From Variovorax sp. PMC12 (GTDB taxonomy: Bacteria > Pseudomonadota > Gammaproteobacteria > Burkholderiales > Burkholderiaceae_C), in contig NZ_CP027773.1 of NCBI RefSeq assembly GCF_003019815.1, positions 2,615,001 through 2,679,000 of the forward strand: 64,000 bases of DNA. Reading direction: 5' to 3'. Position numbers and translations under genes: made by a program. Every line of letters starts with the position of its first letter. The first letter of the stretch is position 1. This document shows, one piece after another, positions 8,160-16,743 of the stretch. The notes below the pieces were generated by a model. The model saw only the letters and a program-made list of their open reading frames with translations. It did not search any database and was not told where the DNA came from.

Positions 8160-9695
8160 TCAAGTCGGTGGGGCGATACGGCTGTCCGACGCCCAGGGCG
8201 TGCCTGGCGTGGCGCCTGCCGGCTGGCCGTTCCGGCGCAGGAACGTGAGCGCGGCGAAGTCCTCGAGCTGGAACTTGCCGACGTCGCTGACAGGGGCTGC
8301 AGCCTGATCGGTGAGCACCGCCCTCTTCCGCCACGTGGCGCCGCGGTCGCGCGACTCGTAGAGGGAATGCGCGCCGTCGTACATCGGGGCCACGATCACG
8401 CCGGGCGCGATGGCGGTCACAACGCCTGTGCAGTAGTTCGGCTGCGGCGCCGGCGGCATGGTTGCAACGGAGACGCCGTCGGGCGTGAACAGCAGCACGG
8501 GCGGCTCGTTCTGGATGTTGGTGTAGACCGTGGCCAGCGGCCGGGTGACGACGACGGCGCCACCCTCCACGCCGACGCAGCCGCCGCTCCAGAACGCCAG
8601 GGCGGCATTGACCTCGCCGTCGAACAGCGTCAGCGTGGACAGCAGCGTGCGCGCGTTGGCGTCGACGATGCCCAGCTTCACCTTCGCCTTCAGCACAAAG
8701 TCGGCGCCCGGATTCGGCGCATAGGGCACCACCACGTAGGCCAGTGCGCGCGACGCGCTCAGCGGCGCCGCATAGAAGCCGCAGGCGTTGACCGCGGTAT
8801 TGAACATCGTCGCGTAGCCGGGGACGGGCAGCGTCTGGATGGTGTCGAAGAATTCCTGGAACAGCGCGGTGCTGCTGGCCTCGCTCCACGACGCGCCGGC
8901 GTCATCGGTGAACTGAAACACCAAGCCCGGGCACGCGGCGGCATCGACGCTCGATCCGCTGTAGTGCGGCCGGAGGTAGGCGCCCATGAACACGTGCCGG
9001 CCCGGCGCGATGCGAGCCGGCGCCGCGTAGGTCGCGAGCTGGTTGGGCAGGTAGAGCGTATCGCCGAGGACGCGCGTGGTGCCGTCGTCGCGCAGGAAGG
9101 CATGGTAGTGCTGGCCGCTGGGGTCCAGGCTCTGGAACACATAGGCCGACTGGAACTTCCGAGCGCCGGCCGGGCCGTAGACCTCGCCGGGCACGAAGGT
9201 GAACTGCGTGCCGTACTCGAAGGGCGCGAAAGCGGTGAAATCGTAGAAGGGCACGAAGCGGGTGCCGTTGCGGGTGCGGTAGGTCTGCAGCTTGTAGGCG
9301 TTGCAGGGCTTGCCGTCGAAGTCGGTGGCCGTGCCCAGCAACGTGGATGCGGTGTCCAGGCCGAGCCCGCGGCCGTAGTAGCGGATGCGATCGACGCCCA
9401 GCAGCCCGTCGTCAGCGATGAAGGTGCCGCGGTCGGTGAAGCGCCCGCGCGCCGTGGCGGAGCCCACCACACGCTTCTCGCCCGCGATCATGCCGAGGCT
9501 GTAGAAGCCATCCTCCAGCAAGCCCTCGTGCGTCACCTCCAGGAAGTCGCCGCGTTTGTGCGCCACGACCTGGCCGCCGGTGGCCGGGTCGAAGCGGCGC
9601 TTCTTCAGGTAGGGCACGGTCGACGACGTGTCCAGGAAGGTCGCGTCCTTCCCGCCCTGACCGCTGAAGCCGTCGCGGTACTTGACGGGCTTCAT
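8160..9695 (-). CDS. Beta-propeller-like virion protein with Asp-box motifs
   Basis: 511 residues from ATG at 9695, overlapping the stop of the gene upstream by 4 bases. Two sialidase/BNR Asp-box-like motifs are visible: TDDAGASW near 253 and SRDRGATW near 450. The rest alternates short strands and aromatic residues, in line with a propeller fold. Asp boxes are structural rather than catalytic, so enzymatic activity on host glycans is possible but not shown. Likely a tail-spike or fibre component. Confidence 0.75.
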   Translation of the reverse strand: MKPVKYRDGFSGQGGKDATFLDTSSTVPYLKKRRFDPATGGQVVAHKRGDFLEVTHEGLLEDGFYSLGMIAGEKRVVGSATARGRFTDRGTFIADDGLLGVDRIRYYGRGLGLDTASTLLGTATDFDGKPCNAYKLQTYRTRNGTRFVPFYDFTAFAPFEYGTQFTFVPGEVYGPAGARKFQSAYVFQSLDPSGQHYHAFLRDDGTTRVLGDTLYLPNQLATYAAPARIAPGRHVFMGAYLRPHYSGSSVDAAACPGLVFQFTDDAGASWSEASSTALFQEFFDTIQTLPVPGYATMFNTAVNACGFYAAPLSASRALAYVVVPYAPNPGADFVLKAKVKLGIVDANARTLLSTLTLFDGEVNAALAFWSGGCVGVEGGAVVVTRPLATVYTNIQNEPPVLLFTPDGVSVATMPPAPQPNYCTGVVTAIAPGVIVAPMYDGAHSLYESRDRGATWRKRAVLTDQAAAPVSDVGKFQLEDFAALTFLRRNGQPAGATPGTPWASDSRIAPPT

Positions 9696-10357
9696 GCGAC
9701 CTCGCGGGTGTTGACGAAGTTCGTCCAGAAGTCGGGGGTGGGAGGCGGCGGCCCGGCCGTGTCGATGCGCATGTGCAGCACCGAGCCGCCAGCACTGCCG
9801 GTGGCCGAGCGCTGGATGTCGACGCTGGGAATCAGCTTCGCGACCGTGGGCGCCTGAGGGATCGTGCCGCGCAGCACGCCGGCGGTCCAGACCTCTACCG
9901 TGCCGGCCAGCTGGTTGACCTTCATTTCGAAGGCGCACACCGTGCCCACGCTGCCCGGCTGCGTCCAGTTCACAACCTCCGGACTGCCACCAATGCTGCA
10001 CAGGAACTGCACGAAGTACTGCGAACCCGACCCGGGCGTGAGCGTCAGGCCGATGTAGTCGCCCGACGATCCGCTGCTCGAGGTGTAGACCTTCAGGCGC
10101 AGGAAGTTCTGCGATGAGTAGGCAGACGCGGTGTTCTTGATGCTGCCGCTGAACGTGAAGTCGTCGGTGGACAAAATGTCCGTGGTGAGGTGCAGCCCTT
10201 CGTCGTTGGCAGCGGCCGACACCACGCATTCACCTGAGCCGTTCAGTTCGCACTGCCCGGCACCGGTCAGGCTTGCCCCCCAGGATGCGCCCGTCGCCGC
10301 GCGGCCCGCGATGGAGCCCGCCGCACCAACGAAGTCATCCTCGAAGAGCAGAGCCAT
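9692..10357 (-). CDS. Jelly-roll virion protein
   Basis: 221 residues. It begins MALLFEDDFVG with GRAATGASW soon after, the usual N-terminal strand of concanavalin A-like domains in phage fibres. Later segments (HLTTDI, FTFSGSIKN, FEMKVNQLAGTVEVW) fit the same fold. A Pro-rich stretch (AGPPPPTPDFW) joins a short tail. Translationally coupled to the propeller-like gene downstream. Probably a carbohydrate-binding fibre or tail accessory protein. Confidence 0.78.
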   Translation of the reverse strand: MALLFEDDFVGAAGSIAGRAATGASWGASLTGAGQCELNGSGECVVSAAANDEGLHLTTDILSTDDFTFSGSIKNTASAYSSQNFLRLKVYTSSSGSSGDYIGLTLTPGSGSQYFVQFLCSIGGSPEVVNWTQPGSVGTVCAFEMKVNQLAGTVEVWTAGVLRGTIPQAPTVAKLIPSVDIQRSATGSAGGSVLHMRIDTAGPPPPTPDFWTNFVNTREVA

Positions 10358-10360
10358 GGC

Positions 10361-10795
10361 TTAGCCCGACGGCAGCGCCGTGGTGTAGAAGTCGACCGCC
10401 TGGGGCGCGCCGCTCACCAGCGCCACGCTGGTCAGGATGCCGTCCGTGCCGCCGGTGCCCAGCGTGCCCTGAATGCGCTTCTGGCTGGTTGACAGCGTGC
10501 CGTCGTCGGCCGAGAGCACGTGGCGGAAGAACGTCGCTGTGCCAGTGGCGGCGTTGGTGCCGCTCCAGGTCTCGCCCGGCGCCTTCGCCAGCACGCCGCC
10601 CGCGGCGGTGGTGTCGTAGTTGATGCCCGATCCGCCATTCTTGATGGTCACGAGCAGCGTGTTGCCGGAAAGTGCGGCGTCGGCCGTGGCTGGGACCGGG
10701 CCGGAATAGATGCGGATCTCGCCGCCGGCCATCGCTGCCTTGAGCGAGCCGGAGTCGAGCATGTAGTTGCGCAGGCCAGTGGAGAGTTTGAGCAC
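10361..10795 (-). CDS. Small phage structural protein (GTG start)
   Basis: 144 residues from GTG at 10795, preceded by GAAAGGA at 7-base spacing; no in-frame ATG fits. Begins MLKLSTGLRNYML, then a GEIRIYSGP strand. It ends with LTSVALVSGAPQAVDFYTTA. The pattern (TGLRN start, IRIYSG) recurs in small tail-region proteins of Burkholderiales phages. Similar in layout to the product of 4823-5227. Confidence 0.75.
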   Translation of the reverse strand: MLKLSTGLRNYMLDSGSLKAAMAGGEIRIYSGPVPATADAALSGNTLLVTIKNGGSGINYDTTAAGGVLAKAPGETWSGTNAATGTATFFRHVLSADDGTLSTSQKRIQGTLGTGGTDGILTSVALVSGAPQAVDFYTTALPSG

Positions 10796-10806
10796 GGCGG
10801 TTCCTT

Positions 10807-11307
10807 TCAGGGGGTGGGGGTTGCGGTCGGTCCCGCGAAGATCTGCAGCTTGGAGCCGTTGGCCTGCACCTTGGGCGATGCGAAGCGCACCACGCTCAGC
10901 AGCACGCCCGCAGTGCTGCCCTTGGCCGAGGCGGACACCATGAAGGCGCCGCGCACGGTCTTGTCGGCGGTGAAGACGAATTCCGACAGGCTGGCGGCGT
11001 TGCTCACCGAGCCGCCGGACACGGCGCCCTCGTCGAATTCCTTGCGCGAGCCGCTGTAGGCCGTGCACTCGGTGGCGAGGCTGGCGATGGTCGCTGCGGT
11101 CTCGCTTCCGTCGGGCGTGTAGTCGCCCTCGAACAGGCCGATGTACCAGGTGGGCACCTGGGTGACGCTCTTGAAGGCCAGGCCCAGCAGGAAGTTCAAG
11201 CCTTCCATCGGCACGCGGTTCAGCCGCGGGGGATCTTCGGCGAGCAGCCGGCCATCCGGGCTCCACGACAGCGCACGGTACAGCACGCCAGCTTTTTGGT
11301 GGTTCAT
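10807..11307 (-). CDS. Phage structural protein
   Basis: 166 residues, beta-rich. Features include VPTWYIGLFEGDYTP near 52-66 and a C-terminal strand series ending KLQIFAGPTATPTP. The end resembles a minor tail/fibre subunit. It overlaps the stop of the gp10-like gene upstream by 4 bases. Not assigned to a named family. Confidence 0.75.
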   Translation of the reverse strand: MNHQKAGVLYRALSWSPDGRLLAEDPPRLNRVPMEGLNFLLGLAFKSVTQVPTWYIGLFEGDYTPDGSETAATIASLATECTAYSGSRKEFDEGAVSGGSVSNAASLSEFVFTADKTVRGAFMVSASAKGSTAGVLLSVVRFASPKVQANGSKLQIFAGPTATPTP

Positions 11308-12545
11308 AGGTCGGTTTCCTTGACGATGGTTTCGACTGCGAAAGAGCCCCGCGCGGCGCCGATGGGCCGGGCCGGCTCCTGGCGCGCGCAGAGGATGTGA
11401 TGGGCGCCGTCCTGCTCACGGAAAAGTGTGGCGCCGGCGCGGGCCTTGCCGAACTTCAGCGCGCCTTCCTGGACGTTGGTGGCCGAGCCGTCCGGGGCGC
11501 CGATCACCAGCCCGCGCGGCGACAGCCAGAAGGCCTGCTGCGTGCCCTGCCCGTCCGACGTGCGCACAGTGCCGCCCGAGCCCTGCAGGCCACCGTAAGG
11601 AAGCACCGAGACCGGCGTGGTGTCCAACAGGCCGCCAGCCAGCCAGTACGTGCAGTCGGCGCAGACGAAGACACCGGTGTCCATCGGCTCTATGACAGTG
11701 ATGGGCGCCGGGAACGGGATGTAGCCTTTCGAGGGCGAGAACAGGCCGTAGTAGTAGGGCTCCGAGAAGCACAGCAGATTGCCAACAGCCGAAAGCAGCG
11801 AGCCGTTGTAGTGGCGCACCGTGCTGCCCGCGGGCATGTCGGCCAGTAGCAACGAGCGCAGCACCGGGCCGTTGTTGGCCAGCGCCACGATGTCGCCGCC
11901 GTCGGCGAAGGTTCCGTTGAACACCGAGCCGTTCGGGCCGGTCATGTAGATCATGGTGTTCGCGCCCAGGCCGGCAATGCGCAGGCCGCCGTTCTCGGGC
12001 AGCGTCAGCGCGACGGGCGGCGTGGAACCGGATTCGCCCAGCGGGCCCAGTTCGGTGAATGCCAGCTGGTAGCGCCCGGCTGGAAGCGCGCCGGCGATGG
12101 CCGAGACCGTGGGGACCACGGCGGTGCGCGGCGTCACCAGCGGCAGCGCGCTGGCGCCGCGCAGGCGGCCGATGCGCTGCCCGTTCGACCACACCACGTC
12201 GCCATCAGGCATGCGCGCATAGCTGATCGCGGCCATCTCCGGCAGGTCCGACAGCACGCTGGTGGGCGTCAGGCCAACGTCGGAGGGCTCGAGGTGCAGC
12301 AGGTCGTTGCCGATGGCGCAGTAGCCTTCCGTCTCGTCGCCCCACACCGAGTGCGCGGCAGCGCCGGACAGCGCCAGGGTGATGCCGCGGCGGCGCTTGA
12401 GGTAGCCGCGGCCCGTGATGTCGATGTTCTCGCCGGCCGACAAAAAGGTGGCCTTTGATCGGTCCGGCAGCGTGCGCGCCAGTTGCGTCGGCGGCAGCCG
12501 GTTGTTCACGCCAGGCGCGAAGGAGCCGAGGTTGACGCTGCGCAT
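11304..12545 (-). CDS. Putative tail stopper / propeller-type head-tail protein (P22 gp10-like)
   Basis: 413 residues. The N-terminus GVNNRLPPTQL and the GYLKRRRGITLAL motif (about 50-60) recall the start of P22 gp10 and tubular-B-like proteins, which form a beta-propeller closing the portal channel. Several repeated blade-like segments follow (for example WSNGQRIGRLRG, FWLSPRGLVIGAP). It lies directly after the adaptor gene, the position expected for such a stopper. Structural prediction would decide; alternatives are other tail tube proteins. Confidence 0.6.
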   Translation of the reverse strand: MRSVNLGSFAPGVNNRLPPTQLARTLPDRSKATFLSAGENIDITGRGYLKRRRGITLALSGAAAHSVWGDETEGYCAIGNDLLHLEPSDVGLTPTSVLSDLPEMAAISYARMPDGDVVWSNGQRIGRLRGASALPLVTPRTAVVPTVSAIAGALPAGRYQLAFTELGPLGESGSTPPVALTLPENGGLRIAGLGANTMIYMTGPNGSVFNGTFADGGDIVALANNGPVLRSLLLADMPAGSTVRHYNGSLLSAVGNLLCFSEPYYYGLFSPSKGYIPFPAPITVIEPMDTGVFVCADCTYWLAGGLLDTTPVSVLPYGGLQGSGGTVRTSDGQGTQQAFWLSPRGLVIGAPDGSATNVQEGALKFGKARAGATLFREQDGAHHILCARQEPARPIGAARGSFAVETIVKETDL

Positions 12546-12547
12546 GG

Positions 12548-13240
12548 TCAGAACCGCATCCGCACCACAGGCGGACGCTTGTCGCGGCGCTTGCGCTGCA
12601 CGTTGGCGTCAGGGCGCTGCCCGAAGCTGGCCGTGAAGGCGGCTTCGTGCTTCGCGGCGGCGTTCGGGTCGAAGGTCTCGGAGTCCTTCTTCAGGTAGGC
12701 GCACCGGTACATCCACTGCATCAGGCGGTCGTGATACAGCGTCTTGATCTCAGGGATCACTTCCAGGTTGTCGACGCTGTACGGGACGAGCGGCGTGCGG
12801 TAGACGGTCATGGCCACGGTCGGCGAGACGGCTATGTCCTCGGCGCGCGGGATCCGGTAGAAGCGAATCGTGTCCGAGCCGGTGTGGATGAAGTGGCAGG
12901 GGCGGCCCGCCAGCGTCTCCCAGGCCAGGTGCTCGCAGTCGAGCTTCTCGGTGCTGGTCTCGTGGATGGGGCGGCCGTTCCACGAGGCCCGTTTGATCTT
13001 GAGCACGGACGGGTGCAGGGGGTATTCGCCCACGCCCGCCTGCAGGTTGATCGAGCAGACGGCCGACGTGGTGTGATCCTCGATCAGCAGCGCCCGCTCG
13101 GCGACCTCGTTCACCGCCTCCGTCAAGTAGCCGACGATGTCCTCGTCCGACCACAAGGTATCGCCATCGCCCCCGCCCAGGCTGTTGGCCTGGTCGTCGA
13201 GGACGCGGCGAAACGTGGCGATGAACTGCTCGACGTTCAT
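12548..13240 (-). CDS. Head-tail adaptor-like protein
   Basis: 230 residues. Helical N-terminus (VEQFIATFRRVLDD...WSDEDIVGYLTEAVNEV), then a strand region with ICSINLQAG-type and EYPLHPSVLKI segments, then a C-terminal helical region with DRLMQWMYRCAYLKKD. This order is typical of phage adaptor or tubular-A-like proteins (DUF6682 type) that bind under the portal. Position after the capsid genes and before the stopper candidate fits. Start overlaps the upstream stop by one base. Confidence 0.65.
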   Translation of the reverse strand: MNVEQFIATFRRVLDDQANSLGGGDGDTLWSDEDIVGYLTEAVNEVAERALLIEDHTTSAVCSINLQAGVGEYPLHPSVLKIKRASWNGRPIHETSTEKLDCEHLAWETLAGRPCHFIHTGSDTIRFYRIPRAEDIAVSPTVAMTVYRTPLVPYSVDNLEVIPEIKTLYHDRLMQWMYRCAYLKKDSETFDPNAAAKHEAAFTASFGQRPDANVQRKRRDKRPPVVRMRF

Positions 13241-13599
13241 CAGGCGCCCGCGGCTTCTTCGCTGACTTCCTTGAAGATCGCGTCGGCTTCGTCGCGCTGG
13301 ACCTGGAAGCCCACGCGTTTCTGCAGTGCCCGCAGGTCGGGTGTGCCGTCGTTCTTGAAGTCGCCTTCGTTGTCGCCGTCGAGCATGGCGCGGATGGCGT
13401 CGGCAATGACCTTCTTGCGGTCGAACTCGGGTTTCTGTTCGTCGTCCACGATCTCGTCGGGCGACGTCAGGCAGCCGCGCGAGATCGCCTCCCGGCGGAA
13501 CATCAGCGGGACTTCGGTGCCGGCGCGCTCGATGACGAGCATGTGACCGCTGGTGAGGCCGATGGACACGGCCTCGTCGGTGGGGGCGTAGAGCTTCAT
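13240..13599 (-). CDS. Small phage protein, unknown
   Basis: 119 residues from ATG at 13599, with AAAGGA about 8 bases upstream; an earlier ATG at 13620 lies inside the terminator hairpin and is rejected. The N-terminal half has short strands (SGHMLVIERAGTEVPLMF). The C-terminal half is acidic and helical (KVIADAIRAMLDGDNEGDF). First gene after the terminator downstream of the capsid block, so probably transcribed by read-through or its own promoter. Confidence 0.75.
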   Translation of the reverse strand: MKLYAPTDEAVSIGLTSGHMLVIERAGTEVPLMFRREAISRGCLTSPDEIVDDEQKPEFDRKKVIADAIRAMLDGDNEGDFKNDGTPDLRALQKRVGFQVQRDEADAIFKEVSEEAAGA

Positions 13600-13618
13600 G
13601 GCAGTTTTTCCTTTGTGC

Positions 13619-13648
13619 AAAAAACCCGGCAGGGATTAAGCTGCCGGG
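13619..13648 (-). terminator. Rho-independent terminator after capsid genes
   Basis: On the minus strand CCCGGCAG pairs with CTGCCGGG around an 8-base loop, followed directly by six T residues. It lies 50 bases past the stop of the gene at 13700, so it probably tunes expression of capsid versus tail genes. Confidence 0.9.
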
Positions 13649-13699
13649 GGTTGAAGAGCCCTTGCGGGCCCGATCACTTCACCAGGAGAAAGGTGAGGC

Positions 13700-14098
13700 T
13701 CAGCCCTGATTGCTGAGGCTGCGGCCTTGGACGATGTAGCTGACGCGCAGACGTGCGGCGCCGGCGGTTGCAGCTGTACCCGTCTGGGAGATGGTCGCCT
13801 TGAGCCACTCGGCGATCGTGTGCTTGTAGCCCGTGGGCGTGAGAGCGGTGCGTGCCACCGTCTTCAGGTCCACCGCGTTCATGTAGCGCGTCGCCGAGTT
13901 GGCGTCGCCCAGCGACAGCGTCGCCGTGGTGGCGCTGTTCCAAGCGGTGAGCACGGTGAGGTCGCCGCCGAGCACGATAGCGTTCTGGGGCAGCTGGAAT
14001 GCGTTCTCGGCGGTGCCGTAGGCGACCGGGTCGGCGTAGCTGATGTCGATGATGGCTTCGAGCGGCGATTGCCGGTCGGCTTTGCGTTGGAGTGCCAT
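13700..14098 (-). CDS. Small virion protein, possible head decoration
   Basis: 132 residues. The pattern is beta-rich (AIVLGGDLTVLTAWNSATTA, then AARLRVSYIVQGRSLSNQG) with no enzymatic motif. It sits immediately downstream of the major capsid gene and ahead of a terminator. That placement, often used for capsid decoration or head-completion proteins, is the only functional hint. Confidence 0.75.
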   Translation of the reverse strand: MALQRKADRQSPLEAIIDISYADPVAYGTAENAFQLPQNAIVLGGDLTVLTAWNSATTATLSLGDANSATRYMNAVDLKTVARTALTPTGYKHTIAEWLKATISQTGTAATAGAARLRVSYIVQGRSLSNQG

Positions 14099-14185
14099 GG
14101 TCTGTCCTTTCAGTGACAGGGAGGGATTGGGGTGTTCTGCGCGAGACGCGAAGGGGGCGGAGCGCTGGGCCCCGCCCTCGCCTGC

Positions 14186-15289
14186 TTACTGCAGGTAGTG
14201 GTCCACCGTGACGATCCCGAAGTCCTCGACCGACTTGGCGTAGATCGAATAGAACTTGGGCTTCAGGAGACCGAACATCTTGTCGACGTTGATACCCTGC
14301 TGGCTGTTGTACTGGAAGGACTTCTCGTCCCATTCCGGCACACCGATGTCGGCCATGCCCAGCGCCTGCGAGCCGCACAGGAGCGTGCGGGTGCCGTTGA
14401 CCGTGCCGCCCGAACCCCACTTCGAGCCAGAAGCTGCGCCCTTGGTGTTGTAAACCAGGCGGTGCTCGTGGATGACGGCGCCGTCGACGGTGATCGTCGC
14501 GCCGGTGAACCACGGGCTGTCCAGGCCCGACTTCGTCGCCACGCCGACGACGGCGCGCTGGTAGTCGGGATCCTTCTTCAGCTGCGCCAGCGTGCCGGGC
14601 TGCACGAAGAGCACGTAGTACTCCTTGCCTTCCGACATCAGCGGCTTGACGTAGTTCTCCTTCGCGTAGGCGATGAGGTCCACGATCATCTTGTAGCTGA
14701 CGGTGTACGAGCTGGTGATCGAGCCCGTATTCGAGGTCGCCAGCTGCGTACCGTCCCACATGAGGGAGCGCTTGGCGCTCGGGGCCGTCACGTCGGCCGC
14801 GAACGACAGGTTGGGGAACGAGGAGCCGACACGCGGCGCGCCGTTGTTCATGAAGGCATACGAGATGCCGGACATGGTCAGGAAGGCCAGCTGGTCGACA
14901 CGGTTGGCCAGCCAGTAGCTCAGGCGGCTCTTGCCCATCTCGCGGAAGTTGATGACCGTCTTCTGGTCGGCCAGCTTGCCCTTGTTGCGCACGCCGTGGT
15001 TGATCAGGTCGATGTTGAGCACTTGGGAGTAGCTCTTCATCTCTTCTTCGTTGCCCTCGCGCTCGTTGTCGCCGATGCCGCCGTCTTCGACCAGGTCGGC
15101 CACCAGGTGCATGATGACCTGCTCGCCCTTTTCGGTCTTGGTGAGCTCGGTGATGCGCTGGATCACGGCGTTCTCGCCGCTGCCCAGGAAGCGCTTGATG
15201 AACATCTGGTCGCGTGCGGCTTGCCACACGTCGCGGGACCAGACGATCTTCTGTTGCGGCGTGAGTGCCGCGAAATTGGTTGCAGCCAT
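14186..15289 (-). CDS. Major capsid protein, N4-gp56 family
   Basis: 367 residues. The N-terminal motif IVWSRDVWQAARDQMFIKRF, the adjacent block GENAVIQRITELTKTEKG and the EGNEEEMKSYSQVL block are characteristic of the N4-gp56/DUF4043 capsid family, which adopts an HK97-type fold. AAAGGAG lies 9 bases before the ATG. It follows the scaffold gene, with a GC-rich hairpin between them. Builds the icosahedral head. Confidence 0.92.
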   Translation of the reverse strand: MAATNFAALTPQQKIVWSRDVWQAARDQMFIKRFLGSGENAVIQRITELTKTEKGEQVIMHLVADLVEDGGIGDNEREGNEEEMKSYSQVLNIDLINHGVRNKGKLADQKTVINFREMGKSRLSYWLANRVDQLAFLTMSGISYAFMNNGAPRVGSSFPNLSFAADVTAPSAKRSLMWDGTQLATSNTGSITSSYTVSYKMIVDLIAYAKENYVKPLMSEGKEYYVLFVQPGTLAQLKKDPDYQRAVVGVATKSGLDSPWFTGATITVDGAVIHEHRLVYNTKGAASGSKWGSGGTVNGTRTLLCGSQALGMADIGVPEWDEKSFQYNSQQGINVDKMFGLLKPKFYSIYAKSVEDFGIVTVDHYLQ

Positions 15290-15425
15290 TTGGCATGCTC
15301 CTTTTGCTTGGGTTTGGAACGTCGGTTCAGGCGTTGCGCTGCCAATGCGGGAACATGTCTTTGGGGGCGGACAAGGCGCCGGGCTGCTTTACCGTCCTGC
15401 CTGTGGACGAAGGTCACCTTGTGAC

Positions 15426-15452
15426 GCCCGAGGGTCGGTGACTCCCTCGGGC
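15426..15452. terminator. GC-rich hairpin between scaffold and capsid genes
   Basis: GCCCGAGGG and CCCTCGGGC pair perfectly (9 bp) around a 9-base loop. No clear U-run follows on the minus strand, so it may be an RNA-stabilising or attenuating hairpin rather than a strong terminator. Confidence 0.55.
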
Positions 15453-15466
15453 CTTTCGCTACAGGC

Positions 15467-16483
15467 TCAGTCGCCGCGCAGCTTCTTCTTCTCGGCGTCC
15501 GGGAGAGCTTCGAACTGCGCCTCGGTCATGGTGGTGACGTCGATGCGGCCCTGCGTTGCCCGGTTGCCAAGACCGTTGACGATGGCGGGGGGCTGCAGGT
15601 TCGAATCTGTCGCTCCACGCTCTATCGCCTTGGCGGTTCGAGTGTCAACCGCAGGAGCTGCCGCCGTCGATTCCCTACTGGGGGTAGGAGCCGCTGCCGC
15701 AGTGGCCGGAGCGAACTTCGGGGCCACTTCGGCAACAGCCTTGTTCAGCGCCAGGTGAGGCTTCATGCCCTCGGAGATATAGGCGTCGCGCGTGGCCACC
15801 ACGATGCGCAGCGCGGTTGCGCCCTCTGTGGTGTTGAGGAACGGGTAGGCCGCGATAGCGGCGTCCGAGGCTTCCTGCAGCGCCGTGGCCTGCTGCTCGG
15901 CTGTCAGCTCACCACGGATGCGCGTGCTGGCGCGCTGCTCGGCGGTGTCGACGATGTGCGCGTTGATGGCCTGGCGGATCTTCGCGGCCTTGCCGCTGTC
16001 GCCGTCGAGCAGGGCTTCCGCGTAGGCGGCCTCCTGGGCGTCGATGTCGAACGCGGGGGCCGCAGGAGCAGCGGGTGCCGCTGGCGCCGGGGCCGGAGCG
16101 CCGCCCTGGCTCTTCAGGCGCAGCACCTCGGCCTCCAGCTCGGCAGCGCGGGCCTCCGCGTTCTTGCGCGCGGTGTTCACCTCGTTGAAGCGACCCTTGG
16201 GGATGTGGCCACCGTTCTGGCGAGCAACCTCTTCGGCCTCGTCGGTTGCGGGTGCTGCAGCGGGCGCCGGCGCGGCGGCCGGAGCCGGCGCGGCTGTGCC
16301 CTCGGCGCTTTCGACCAGAGCCTTCAGCGCCTCGGCGCTCAGGTCGTTGGTGTTGACGCTGTTGCCGTTGTTGTCGAGAACAACCGGGTCGTCGGTCGGG
16401 GTGAAGTTGTCGCCACGGTCTTCCGCGGTCTTCGGGTCGACGGTGACGGGCACTTCGCTCACGGTCACAAGTTCTTCAGCCAT
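15467..16483 (-). CDS. Putative capsid scaffold protein
   Basis: 338 residues, acidic, with two Ala/Pro-rich linkers (about 62-82 and 128-145). A coiled-coil stretch (RKNAEARAAELEAEVLRLK, about 106-124) and a long helical middle follow. The C-terminus is charged (EAQFEALPDAEKKKLRGD). Composition and the position directly before the capsid gene match scaffold proteins of P22-like and N4-gp56 phages, which direct head assembly and are then expelled. No protease domain is visible. Confidence 0.8.
   Translation of the reverse strand: MAEELVTVSEVPVTVDPKTAEDRGDNFTPTDDPVVLDNNGNSVNTNDLSAEALKALVESAEGTAAPAPAAAPAPAAAPATDEAEEVARQNGGHIPKGRFNEVNTARKNAEARAAELEAEVLRLKSQGGAPAPAPAAPAAPAAPAFDIDAQEAAYAEALLDGDSGKAAKIRQAINAHIVDTAEQRASTRIRGELTAEQQATALQEASDAAIAAYPFLNTTEGATALRIVVATRDAYISEGMKPHLALNKAVAEVAPKFAPATAAAAPTPSRESTAAAPAVDTRTAKAIERGATDSNLQPPAIVNGLGNRATQGRIDVTTMTEAQFEALPDAEKKKLRGD
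15673..15685 (-). promoter_or_regulatory. Copy C of recurring ACCCCAGTAGGG-like motif, intragenic
   Basis: Minus-strand reading ACCCCCAGTAGGG, inside the scaffold gene (it encodes TPSRE). It is 384 bases upstream of the capsid start, so it could be coincidental. Confidence 0.2.
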
Positions 16484-16516
16484 GTTTTCTCCTGGTGGTG
16501 GGTCGGGTGATGCGGA

Positions 16517-16711
16517 TCAGTCGGCTTTGCCGTTTTTGTCTTCGTCTGCCTCTTCCTGCACAGCCTGCAGGGCGGCGATCTTTTCCTTCGCCCGGGCGAG
16601 CGCCGCCTTGAAGCGCTTCGGGTCCTTGCGAATCTCTTCGGCCTCGGCGAGCGTGCGCAGGTCGGAGTCGATCTGCCAGTCTTCGGGGCCTTTTTCTGCG
16701 GTGGTAGCCAT
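16517..16711 (-). CDS. Small charged helical phage protein
   Basis: 64 residues from ATG at 16711. Mostly charged helix (KRFKAALARAKEKIAALQAV) with an acidic tail. Lies between the gp49/66-like gene and the scaffold gene. Possibly an accessory assembly factor; no family recognised. Confidence 0.7.
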   Translation of the reverse strand: MATTAEKGPEDWQIDSDLRTLAEAEEIRKDPKRFKAALARAKEKIAALQAVQEEADEDKNGKAD

Positions 16712-16743
16712 GAGGGTTCCTCTTGCGGGTGGTTGAAAAGGGG

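Noticed and set aside
6459..9857. Very long plus-strand open frame (1132 codons) across the fibre genes
   Set aside because: Antisense shadow of three minus-strand structural genes in GC-rich DNA; Arg/Ala/Gly/His-biased product, no ribosome binding site or recognisable domain.
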